From CAZJYI01 sp964550025 (GTDB lineage: Bacteria; Verrucomicrobiota; Kiritimatiellia; UBA8416; CAYOBW01), in assembly GCA_964550025.1 (NCBI GenBank), contig CAZJYI010000036.1:1-64000 (forward strand): DNA of 64,000 nt. The letters are read 5' to 3'. Shown piece by piece: positions 16,935-25,700 of the stretch. The stretch's first letter is position 1. Each line of letters starts with the position of its first letter. A program made the translations under genes and the position numbers. The notes below the pieces were generated by a model. It did not search any database and was not told the origin of the DNA. It worked only from the letters and a program-made list of their open reading frames with translations.

Positions 16935-18093
16935 CACCCGGCCCACCGCCCATCTGACCTATTGCCTGAATGTACACCCGGGCGAGACATGGGAACAGAA
17001 CCTGCGCGCCATGGAGACTCACGTCGCGGCGGTCCGCGACACCGTCGCACCTTCGCTCCCGTTCGGCCTCGGCCTTCGACTCAGTGCCGTGGCTGCACGG
17101 AAACTGTCGACGGCCGACAACATCGAACGTTTCAAGGAGTTCCTGGACGCGAACAACTTCTACGTCTTCACCATCAACGGTTTCCCCTACGGGGAGTTCC
17201 ACGGGAAGCCGGTCAAGACCAACGTCTATCGCCCGGACTGGCGGGATACCCACCGTGTAGCGTACACCAACGAGCTCGTCGACATTCTTGCCGCTGTCCT
17301 GCCGGAGGGAATCGACGGCAGCATCAGCACAGTCCCCATTTCGTACCGCCCGTGGATACAGTCGGACGCAGACAGGTCTGAAGCTGTCGACAATCTCCGT
17401 ATCTGCGCCCGGCACATGGCCAAGGTGGAAGCACGAACCGGACGACGGATCCGCCTGGCACTGGAGCCTGAGCCGTACTGCTACCTGGAGAATACACCGG
17501 ACACAATCCGGTTCTTCGAGGAGCTGCGCTCGAAGGAAGAGGGCGACCTTCTGCTCGCCTACGTCGGGGTCTGCTTTGACACCTGCCACCTGGCTGTTCA
17601 GTATGAAGACCTGCAGAGCAGTCTGCAGCAACTCATTGCCGCCGGAATCGCGATCCCCAAGATGCAGATCAGCGCCGCGCTGCGGATATCCGACACGGCG
17701 CACGCGCGCGAAAAGCTGGCGCCGTTTGCCGACGCCGTCTATCTGCACCAGGTCAAGACGCGCAGCGGCGAACGCGTCGACAGCTACGAGGATCTGCCCG
17801 CTTTTCTCGATGCGCTGCTTTCCGGCACGGAAGCCGGCGAAGCGCGTGTCCACTGCCACGTCCCGCTGTATTTCGAAGGGACAGGAGACTTGGGATCCAC
17901 GAACGTCGCTTTGACGCCGGAGTTGTTCGGATGCGCCCTGCGCGCCGGCATAGACCACTTTGAGATCGAGACCTACACGTTCAACGTCCTGCCGCCGGAG
18001 CTGCAGGCAAAGGGAGTTGTCAACAGCATCGCCGAGGAATACCGTTGGGTTATGCACCGGCTTCCACAGCCGACACGAGTCAGTAGGGAATAG
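16924..18093 (+). CDS. eboE: EboE-like TIM-barrel metabolite traffic protein
   Basis: Sugar-phosphate isomerase/AP-endonuclease-2-like TIM barrel, about 389 residues. Typical segments are HLTYCLNVHPGETWEQNL, FTINGFPYGEFHGKPVKTNVYRPDW, LEPEPYCYLE, VGVCFDTCHLAVQYED and CHVPLYFEG, which together supply the Glu/Asp/His metal set. Overlaps eboD by 11 nt. The TAG stop is directly followed by a 9-bp word repeat (CCACAGAAG, GCACAAACG, TCACAAGAG). The assigned role, trafficking of a metabolite or precursor, is from the family and not demonstrated here. Confidence 0.85.
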   Translation: MRTDTRPTAHLTYCLNVHPGETWEQNLRAMETHVAAVRDTVAPSLPFGLGLRLSAVAARKLSTADNIERFKEFLDANNFYVFTINGFPYGEFHGKPVKTNVYRPDWRDTHRVAYTNELVDILAAVLPEGIDGSISTVPISYRPWIQSDADRSEAVDNLRICARHMAKVEARTGRRIRLALEPEPYCYLENTPDTIRFFEELRSKEEGDLLLAYVGVCFDTCHLAVQYEDLQSSLQQLIAAGIAIPKMQISAALRISDTAHAREKLAPFADAVYLHQVKTRSGERVDSYEDLPAFLDALLSGTEAGEARVHCHVPLYFEGTGDLGSTNVALTPELFGCALRAGIDHFEIETYTFNVLPPELQAKGVVNSIAEEYRWVMHRLPQPTRVSRE

Positions 18094-18120
18094 CCACAGA
18101 AGGCACAAACGTCACAAGAG
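18091..18120. repeat. CACAGAAG-type 9-bp word repeat
   Basis: Directly at the eboE stop codon: CCACAGAAG, GCACAAACG, TCACAAGAG in tandem, occupying most of the 39-bp gap to the methyltransferase gene. Confidence 0.55.
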
Positions 18121-18132
18121 AAGTCTGAAGTC

Positions 18133-19158
18133 ATGACAGAACCGAACGCTGCTCCCCGTCCCAACCGCATCATGGACCTGGCATCGGCCTTCTACGGCTC
18201 GTGTGTGCTCTTCACCGCCTCCGATCTTGGCGTCTTCGCCGCACTGGCCAAAGCCGGATCCGCGACCGCCGAACAGCTTGCGGACGCCTTGGAACTGGAC
18301 TTGCGCGGGGTGCGCCTGCTTCTCGATGCCTGTGTCGCCGAGGATCTGCTTTCGAAGGAGGGTGAGGACTACCGCAACACGGCGGAGTCGGCCGCCTTCC
18401 TGGTGCCGGGAACGCCGGGCGACCTGAGCCGCGCGATCCGCTACAACAGGGATGTGTACGCCGCCTGGGGGAAGCTGCCGGAGCTGGTCCGTACCGGGCA
18501 GCCCGTAGAACGGCCGCAGATCCATCTCGGGGAAGACCCGGAGCGAACGCGGCGTTTCGTCATGGCCATGCACGGGCGCGCCCTGGGCATCGGTCGTGCC
18601 GTGGTTCACCAGCTCGATCTTGGCGGCTGCACGCGGCTACTTGACGTGGGCGGCGGTCCGGGCACCTATTCGGTTCTCATGGCGCAGGCCAACCCACAGC
18701 TTTCCTGCACCGTTCTTGACCTGTCGGGAGTGGTCGCCGTGGCAGATGAGCTCATCGCCCAACAGGGCATGTCCAACCGCGTGAGTACGCTTGCCGGGGA
18801 CTATCGCTCGACACCTTTTCCCGACGGCATGGATGCGGTCGTCTTCTTCGGCGTGCTCCACCAGGAATCGCCCGACAGCATCGTTGACTTGTTCCGGAAA
18901 GCCCATGGGGCACTCAACCCGGGTGGGACCATCCACGTACTCGACATGATGACCGACGGCACGCACACGCAACCGCGGTTCTCGGCGCTCTTTGCCGTCA
19001 ACATGGCGCTCACGACCGACTGTGGCTGGGTATTCTCGGATGAAGAGCTTGGCAACTGGCTGCGCGACGCCGGCTTCAGCGACTATTCGTGCGGCCCTCT
19101 GGCGCCGCCAATGCCCCATTGGCTTGCCCGTGCGCGCAAACCCGCGAGCGAAACATGA
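18133..19158 (+). CDS. SAM-dependent O-methyltransferase (family 2 type)
   Basis: Class I methyltransferase of 341 residues. It has an N-terminal winged-helix dimerisation domain (FYGSCVLFTASDLGVFAALAKAG...LADALELDLRGVRLLLDACV) and a C-terminal Rossmann domain with motif I LLDVGGGPGTYS near residue 175. FPDGMDAVVFFGVLHQES and DMMTDGTHTQPRFSALFAVNM follow, the arrangement of plant-type and polyketide O-methyltransferases and of CrtF. It lies 39 bp after eboE and overlaps the next gene by four bases, so it is part of the ebo operon here. This supports a small-molecule, probably hydroxylated aromatic or lipid, product. Confidence 0.87.
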   Translation: MTEPNAAPRPNRIMDLASAFYGSCVLFTASDLGVFAALAKAGSATAEQLADALELDLRGVRLLLDACVAEDLLSKEGEDYRNTAESAAFLVPGTPGDLSRAIRYNRDVYAAWGKLPELVRTGQPVERPQIHLGEDPERTRRFVMAMHGRALGIGRAVVHQLDLGGCTRLLDVGGGPGTYSVLMAQANPQLSCTVLDLSGVVAVADELIAQQGMSNRVSTLAGDYRSTPFPDGMDAVVFFGVLHQESPDSIVDLFRKAHGALNPGGTIHVLDMMTDGTHTQPRFSALFAVNMALTTDCGWVFSDEELGNWLRDAGFSDYSCGPLAPPMPHWLARARKPASET

Positions 19159-19787
19159 GACGCTCTGTCGGCTGGGCGACCCTGTTTCTCCTGATCCTGG
19201 CGATCATCCTGGTCCCGTTCTTCCTCTTCGGTGATACCATCGAAGCGTGGACGGAGCAGTTCGTCCGAGAGTCCCCCGGCGGTCGTCTCTGGGCGGCCGC
19301 AATTCTCGGCGGCAGTCTGGCCTCCGACATTCTGCTGCCTATTCCATCGAGCGTGGTGAGCACGGCTTGCGGCAACCTGCTCGGCTTCGTTGCCGGCGCC
19401 CTGACGTCCCTGGCCGGGATGACGATGAGCTGCCTGGTGGGCTATTGGCTCGGCGTGTCTGGGGGAAGGCCTCTCGCCGAGCGCATGGTCGGCAAGGACG
19501 ATATCACTCGCCTTGAACAGTGGAACCGCCGATTTGGCGAATGGACGGTTGTCGTGACGCGCCCCATTCCCGTGCTGGCGGAAGCGGCCGTGATTGTCGT
19601 CGGCATGGGACGCATGCGGCCCGCGAGATTCATCCTGCTCTCATCGCTGGCAAACACGGGAGTATCGTTCGTTTATGCCGCTGTCGGCGCCTACGCGGCA
19701 CACGTCAATGCCTTCCTCCTTGCCTTCGCCTTCTCTATCCTCGTCCCGGGAATCGCCATCCTCGCAACGCGCGGGCGCGGCAGGTAG
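19155..19787 (+). CDS. VTT/TVP38-type membrane protein
   Basis: Polytopic membrane protein, 210 residues, with the VTT-domain pattern: SDILLPIPSSVVSTACGNLLGFVAGALTSLAGMTMSCLVGYWLG, then VTRPIPVLAEAAVIVVGMGRMRPARFIL. The reentrant-helix Pro/Gly and Arg residues are typical of DedA/TVP38 relatives, which are lipid scramblases or flippases. ATG overlaps the methyltransferase stop (ATGA). Ending the ebo operon with a flippase-like protein fits the proposed role of ebo genes in moving an intermediate across the membrane. Confidence 0.82.
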   Translation: MRRSVGWATLFLLILAIILVPFFLFGDTIEAWTEQFVRESPGGRLWAAAILGGSLASDILLPIPSSVVSTACGNLLGFVAGALTSLAGMTMSCLVGYWLGVSGGRPLAERMVGKDDITRLEQWNRRFGEWTVVVTRPIPVLAEAAVIVVGMGRMRPARFILLSSLANTGVSFVYAAVGAYAAHVNAFLLAFAFSILVPGIAILATRGRGR

Positions 19788-19808
19788 TTTCGATTACAGA
19801 GAGCCTGT

Positions 19809-19839
19809 AGCCCGTCCGCCACGGGCGGAAACGCGGGCT
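19809..19839. repeat. Nested hairpin after the ebo operon
   Basis: AGCCCG pairs with CGGGCT, with an inner CCGCC-ACG-GGCGG stem, beginning 21 bp after the last stop of the operon. No T-run follows, so it is a REP-like hairpin or a weak transcription end rather than a canonical intrinsic terminator. Confidence 0.5.
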
Positions 19840-19871
19840 TCCCCTTGACAACACGTTTTCGTGCCGGTTTC

Positions 19872-19926
19872 AGCCCGCTTCCGGCATCCGCCTTCGCCGA
19901 GCTTCGGCGCGACATGGAAGCGGGCT
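19872..19926. repeat. REP-like inverted repeat (AGCCCGCTTCC)
   Basis: AGCCCGCTTCC (19872-19882) and GGAAGCGGGCT (19916-19926) are perfect inverted copies and enclose a second perfect stem CGCCGA-GCT-TCGGCG at 19895-19909. Shares the AGCCCG/CGGGCT ends with the hairpin just upstream. Confidence 0.65.
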
Positions 19927-19968
19927 ACTCGGGGGCGCGCCAGACGCCGTCCACAACGGGAGCAAGTT

Positions 19969-20052
19969 GGGAGATCGGTGTGTAGGAGTACGTGTACGAG
20001 TACGGGGCACGATCCGGCGCCTTCGATCCGTACTCGTACACGCGGATCTCCC
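19969..20052. repeat. Inverted GTACGAGTACG element
   Basis: GTGTACGAGTACGG (19992-20005) and CCGTACTCGTACAC (20028-20041) are perfect inverted copies, framed by an outer GGGAGATC/GATCTCCC pair. The arms are built from 6-bp words (GTACGA/GTACGT), unlike the 7-bp words elsewhere. It sits between the convergent ebo operon and the HzsA-like gene. Confidence 0.65.
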
Positions 20053-20110
20053 ATCCTCACGTGCGCTGGACTGTGAGTGTGAGACTGCGAATAGGAGCAA
20101 ACGCGACGGC

Positions 20111-22618
20111 CTACAATCCCATCGTAGCCGGGTCGCCGTCCGGCGAGTCGTAGATTTTGCGGCCGTCGCGAATCGCCTGTCGGACATCCCGCTCGATCTT
20201 CGCGTACTTTGCGCGGTGTGCCTTGGCCTTCTCGTCCCTGGCGTGCAGAACGGAGAAATCCGGCATGTCGGCCCGGGGCAGCTCCTCAAGTGACTTCTTC
20301 CCGGCCTGAATGATGGCCAGGACCTCGGCACGGCGGGCCGCGTTGGTGATCGTGCTCAGGCAGGGGCTCAGTTCCGGGCGGTCGAAGCTCGCCTTCGGCC
20401 CGCTGTAGTGGTCGGCTTTGTGCAGGGCATTCTCCGTCAACCCGGTCAGCTTGTAGAAACGCTTGCTCTGCTCGCGGGTCAGGGGGTTGCGACCCGGCGG
20501 GGGGCCGTTGCGAGCCGAATACCCCGTCGGGTAGTACGGTGCGTTCAGATCGATCCATGTCACCAACCTGTCCAGACTCTCCTTGTCCAGCTTGACCCGG
20601 GCATGCCGCGACGAATCCGCCGCAGGCGGAGAAGACGGGTGCCCCTCCTTCAGCATCCTGATCAAAGGACTCGTACGCGACCCCCAGCTCCCCGCGGGCA
20701 GATGTCCAGCCGGTCCCGCCCCGATGGCCCCGGTGTAGCCCTTGCTCTGCAGCTCCGCGTATGACGCATTGAAGCCGAATCCCCTGTCACCCGCGAGGAT
20801 GATCTTCTTCGCGCCCTTCCCGCCGAAGTCGTGGCACCGCACGCAGTGTTTGTCGAGCACGGGCTGGACTTCAGCCATGTAGCTGAACGTGCGTGGTTCG
20901 CCGTACCAGGGGATGAGCTTGCTGGGTTCACGCGCGAGAGCCTTGGTCAGCTTGCCGGACGCCGTATGCGTCCCCGCGCTGAGGCGCGACTCGTGGCAAC
21001 CGATGCAGCCCTGTGTTTCCCCCGAGTGGATGGACGTGCCGGAACGCATGCTCTGGACCATCATCCCGTCCTTGTCCAGCAACTGGAAGTAGAGGAAGCG
21101 ATCCGACGGAACAAGGAACGAGGCGCTGCCGTCGTCCTCCACCGGGGCCATCCCCAGGATGCGCTTGGCAATGAAACCCGACCAGCCGATCGGGCTTTCC
21201 TGGTGGCCGAGCGCACGCCAGATGTGAGCGGCCTTGCCGCGTTTGCTGCGCGCCTCGACAACGCGAACCCACTTGACTGTACCGGGGGTAACCCCACCCA
21301 TGTGCGTTCCCTCGTAGACGTTCTGGATGTGGAAGTGCCCGTCGTTGTTCGCGTAGTCCCTTGTCGACATCACCTTGACGGGGCTTGGGGAGGGCGCCAG
21401 CGGCATGGGATCGTAGCACCCGGGTCCCTCTTCGTGGATCTTCACCTCCTTGCCCGAGATGTCCCCAAGGTAGATGGCGGCACCGGCCCCCCGTTTGGGT
21501 GCAATGGCGCACAGGAACTGCGAGTTGTTCAGCGGGAAGGGACAGTTGTACCAGGGCTTCACGTTGCCAAGAGCATCGTTCCATCCGTGCAGACGATAGT
21601 CATGGCTGAGCGGGAGCAGAGCCTTTGCCTCTTCAGGCCAGATGCTGGTCATCTTGGGTATGCCGCCGCCCGGCTTGCGGTCTTTTGGCAGCACCAGCTT
21701 GGGTGGATTCTCAAAGCGTCTGACGATGTCTTCCGGCCACGTGCGCACAATGGACTCCCGGCCGTCGATGGCTTTGCGCGGGTCGATCAGCGCAAGTGCT
21801 CCGCCGAGCGAACCGTGGTGGTTGCCAAGGATGCACAGGATGCGCCCGTCCGGCATCATCCTGGCTGTCCAGGGAGCAGCCGGGTGCGCCGTATTGTTGC
21901 CCCACACGACCGCCTGGCTGGTTCCGTCGGGATTCGTCACCCAGAAGCCGTGCCCGTCGCCGAAGTTGCGATCCACGTAGTCCCACCGGCTGTAGAGGAT
22001 GCGCCCATCCGGCATCAGCGACAGCTCGTTCTCGTGGACCGTGCTGCGCGTGATCTGGTGGATGTTGGCACCGTCACGATCCATCCGAAAGAGCTGAGGA
22101 ACGAGCTGACCCGCGCAGGGGACGTACTTGTGATCCCGCGTCGAGCAAAATGCGATCTTGCCGTCCGGCAGGTAGATCGGGTCAACATCATAGATGTCCG
22201 GGGCAAAGGTGAGCTGCTTTGGCTCGACCTCGCCTTCGTCCGCGAAAAGCGTCTTGGGATCAACCGTGATCTCGTAGATGTGGAAGCGCCCGCCGCTGTC
22301 CTTGCACATCGAGAAGACAACGCGCTTCCCGTCAAAATGAACGCACGGTCTGCGTATGATCCCCTTGGGCACCGAAACCAGGACACGTGTCTTGCCCGAG
22401 GCCGGATCAAGCACTTTGAGCTCCGCGCCCATCTTCGGAAAACAGCGCGGGCGCATGTAACCATGCGTCCCGTCCCTGTCCGGCACACGAACAGTGTAGA
22501 GAATCGGTGTATTCCCCAGCACGGAAGCGGAATCCAGTTCCGCCCCCACAGCCTGCGCGCCGCACACCACGGCAACCAGGCATACAACCAGAGCAAGCCG
22601 TCCACACCATGGGATCAC
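20111..22618 (-). CDS. HzsA-like dihaem c-type cytochrome with PD40 propeller
   Basis: Secreted protein of 835 residues. It has a signal peptide (1-27), then TolB/PD40-type propeller repeats (PIYLPDGKIAFCSTRDH, LSLMPDGRILYSRWDY, RMMPDGRILCILGN). Two c-type haem motifs follow, CIGCH near 538 and CVRCH near 592, and then a helical C-terminal region. This order resembles proteins annotated as related to the alpha subunit of hydrazine synthase. Such homologues are widespread in bacteria that do not carry out anammox, so the role is unknown; electron transfer to an oxidative glycan-modifying step is a guess. GTG start with AGGAAGG upstream. Last gene of the minus-strand polysaccharide operon. Confidence 0.8.
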   Translation of the reverse strand: MIPWCGRLALVVCLVAVVCGAQAVGAELDSASVLGNTPILYTVRVPDRDGTHGYMRPRCFPKMGAELKVLDPASGKTRVLVSVPKGIIRRPCVHFDGKRVVFSMCKDSGGRFHIYEITVDPKTLFADEGEVEPKQLTFAPDIYDVDPIYLPDGKIAFCSTRDHKYVPCAGQLVPQLFRMDRDGANIHQITRSTVHENELSLMPDGRILYSRWDYVDRNFGDGHGFWVTNPDGTSQAVVWGNNTAHPAAPWTARMMPDGRILCILGNHHGSLGGALALIDPRKAIDGRESIVRTWPEDIVRRFENPPKLVLPKDRKPGGGIPKMTSIWPEEAKALLPLSHDYRLHGWNDALGNVKPWYNCPFPLNNSQFLCAIAPKRGAGAAIYLGDISGKEVKIHEEGPGCYDPMPLAPSPSPVKVMSTRDYANNDGHFHIQNVYEGTHMGGVTPGTVKWVRVVEARSKRGKAAHIWRALGHQESPIGWSGFIAKRILGMAPVEDDGSASFLVPSDRFLYFQLLDKDGMMVQSMRSGTSIHSGETQGCIGCHESRLSAGTHTASGKLTKALAREPSKLIPWYGEPRTFSYMAEVQPVLDKHCVRCHDFGGKGAKKIILAGDRGFGFNASYAELQSKGYTGAIGAGPAGHLPAGSWGSRTSPLIRMLKEGHPSSPPAADSSRHARVKLDKESLDRLVTWIDLNAPYYPTGYSARNGPPPGRNPLTREQSKRFYKLTGLTENALHKADHYSGPKASFDRPELSPCLSTITNAARRAEVLAIIQAGKKSLEELPRADMPDFSVLHARDEKAKAHRAKYAKIERDVRQAIRDGRKIYDSPDGDPATMGL

Positions 22619-22656
22619 TCGTCACCTTCCTCTCCGAACACCAGCCACGCATCGGT

Positions 22657-22680
22657 GTTCGTAGTGCGCCCGTAAGGGCG
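22657..22680. repeat. REP-like hairpin with TGTTCGTAGT leader
   Basis: TGTTCGTAGT is followed by the perfect hairpin CGCCC-GTAA-GGGCG (22667-22680) in the 100-bp gap between the HzsA-like and PQQ genes. The leader is identical to that at 12619-12628. The hairpin stem in inverted orientation resembles the one at 12581-12597. Confidence 0.6.
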
Positions 22681-22718
22681 TCCCGTCGGTTGTCAATGGA
22701 TCACATTCAGCACCGCTG

Positions 22719-25700
22719 CTACTTTCCCCAGCACCGCACGGAGCCATCCTTCATGCACAGGTAGAGTCTCCCGTCAACCGCGATCATGCCGTCAAAAACG
22801 GGCGGCGACTCGAGCGCGTATTCGGCGACGCCGCTCCCGTCGCTCGCGGTTACCACCTGCAGCATTCCGCCGGCGCGCCCTTCGTATGCGGCAAGCGGAT
22901 CGTCTTCCTTGACCACATCCGGCGGCCCGGCGAGGAAGAGCGTTTTGTCTGCCAGCACCATGGCCCGTGCCCGTACCGGCACCTTCACCTGCCACTTCGG
23001 GGGATTCTCCCGGCTGTGTCCCGGTCCCCGTTCGCGCGCGGCCGCTTTCGGCGTGAGAATCGGCTCGTTGTCGTTGTCATCGGCAACCAGGTCATGGCCG
23101 CCCGTGCCGGGGTCGAAGTACGGGCTGCGGCTGAAGGAGGTAGAGAAAGTGTGCAGTGCGTACGTCGTGTCGCTGTCGAACACTAGAATCTGCCCCGTCT
23201 TCGGCGCACGGTAACCATAGTACAGCCCTGGCCACAGGGCTGCATACATCCAATAGACGCGGTCAAAACCCGTCGTATCCAGGAACCCGCCCGAAGCAAT
23301 CAGGTGCCGTTCCATCTTGCGTGCCCCGTGCTTGGCAGTCACCGGCGCCTCCAGCGGATTGAGATCCAGGTCAAAGACGTTCTGTAGCATGTACAGCTTG
23401 TCGTTCTCGCAAACCAGGATATCGGTCCGCCCGCCGTCCATCCAATGCGCGCCGTGCGGGCTTGCCAAGGAAGGGTCCTCCCACGGTCCATCCAAACGTC
23501 GCCGATGGCGCACGGCCCCCGTGGCAACGTCCAGCCCGTAGAGAAACACTCCGCCGTCCAGGAAAGAAGACCGCCCGGCCGCGACGTAGGCGACCCCGCC
23601 CTTCACCAACACGCTCCCATGCACAGGCCAGGCCGATTCAAGCTGCCCGTACGAAACGATCCGCCGGTCGCGCGGCGCTGCACGGAAGCGCCAAACCAAC
23701 GCACCGTCCTTTGCCCGCAGACAGTAGACCCAACCGTCCGTGCAGCCGAAGAGGACACGACCCGCGTCGACCGTTGGCGGAGAATCCACGGGACCGCCGG
23801 CCGTGAAACGCCACAGCGGTTTGCCGTCCGTCGCATCGAGGCAGTGCACCGAATGGGACTCCTTATCGGAAACGTACAGGCGCCCGTTCGCAAGAACCGG
23901 TGGCGTCAGTTCTCGGCCGACGGGCGTCTGCCACGACTGCTTTAGCCCCTTGGCGGGCACGGGGGTTGCGGTCGTGCCGCTACGAGCGCTGTCGTGGCGG
24001 TAGGTCGGCCAGTCTTCGGATTGCCGACTGCCGATTGCCGATTGCCGATTGGAGGCAGCGAACGCCGGGCCCCTTTCGAGTCTTTCTGCTCCCTGCACCC
24101 TGCTCCCTGCCCCCTGTCCTGCCGGCGCCAGCGCGTTGAACCCGTTCAGCTTCACGCCGGGAAAGCAGAAGCAGGGAGTCGGGGTTACGTAGATCATACC
24201 GTTGGCGGGCATGAACCCGTAGCGGCAAGTGCTTCGAACCCAGTCGTTGCGCGAATGAGCGTCGCCGTTCAGATCCACGAGCTCGATACCGCGCTTCGAC
24301 CACATCATGTAGTTGGGTGTGCCACGCCCGCGGTAGCATCGCACGTGGTGCCCGGGCGTGAAGAGGTTCTTTGTGTCCACCTGCTTCACCGGCTCACCGG
24401 TACGTGGATCGAAAGCCGTCGCCGCAACCGTTCCCAGCCAGAGCTGTCCATTGACGACGAAAACGTCCGGCGGACCACGAAAGCTGTTCTTGATCGGTTT
24501 TCGCCAGAGCTGCTTTCCGCTCGAGGCCGAAAACCCGCAAACTGCCCCACTATTGGCGAGAATCACCACGTCGCCGTGCATCACGAGCGTCGGTAGCGTC
24601 AACCGCGGCTGTTTGACCGGTGTCTGCCAGAGTTGTGCACCCGTGTCGAGATTCAGTGCCGTCACCCCGGCCCTGTTGCAGAAGCAAACCCGCCCATCGT
24701 CGACGGCAAGGGTCAGGTCGCCCAGGTACCCCACCCCCTTTTTCCAGAGCGTCTTGCCGCTCTCGATGTCAACAACCGCAATCCTGTCGGGTTTCGCCTC
24801 ATCCCCATTCTTCGGAATGTCTCTAGCCCGAAGAATGAGCTTGCCGTCAACAGCCAGGATCTCATCCACATCACCGAGCTGACGAAAATCGCGCACCACC
24901 TCGCCGCTATTCGCGTCCAGCTCGCTGACGCACGCACGGTAACCCAGCGTAACGAACAGGCGGTCCCCGACGGCGGCCAACCTGCGCGGCAAGGTCAAAG
25001 GAGAGGAGAAGAGCCGTTCCCTGGGAGCGGCCCACGGCCCCAGCCGGTTGTTGCTCCAGGCGCGAGCGCCCCACCCCTTCACGGGCCGCCTCCAAAGCTC
25101 GATGCCGTTGAACGCGTCGCGGCAAACCAGCGAGGCTCGATCCGGGAATCGCTTGCTCTCCCGCGGAGTTTCGTGAACGCCGATCGGCCCCTCGTCGATG
25201 AAGTAGAAGATGCGGCCGCCGGCGGAAACGGCGCCCGTCATGCTCATGTCCGCCTCGTGGCTACGCGACCAGAGCGGGCCGCACTGCCACCGGAGCTCAC
25301 GAGGCGGACCGACGACGGTGTCCGTCGACACGGCATTGTTGTCGGCGCCGTAGAAGAAGAGCGGCCATTCATCGATACCGGGCGGGACGGGCTTTGTGAA
25401 CGTCACAAAGCCGCCCTCGATGCGCGATACGGGGTGCGGGATCCGGGACAGCCACTCCTTGTTCCCCTGTTCACGCACGATGGCCACACCGCGAGGACAC
25501 AGGACACGCAGTATCTCGGAACCCGCATCCCGCATCTCGCATCCCGCATCGACAACCACCAGGCTCACCAGGTTGTCTACGTACGGGAGCGTCTCCCCAT
25601 CGAACATGTCTATGGTGATCTTGCCGTACAGTCCCTTCTTGCGAATGTGCACACGCGCGGCGGCGACCTTCCCGGCATCCCGGTCCAGCCCATGCACGAT

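Noticed and set aside
19809..19839. Canonical intrinsic terminator after the ebo operon
   Set aside because: The hairpin is strong but no run of T follows it, so it is listed only as a repeat.
20111..22618. Reading the HzsA-like gene as evidence for anammox
   Set aside because: No other hydrazine synthase subunit or hydrazine dehydrogenase is present, and such homologues are common in other bacteria.
20831..22675. 614-codon frame antisense to the HzsA-like gene
   Set aside because: The sense strand carries clear haem motifs, a signal peptide and propeller repeats. The antisense product is Val/Arg/His-rich with no motif.
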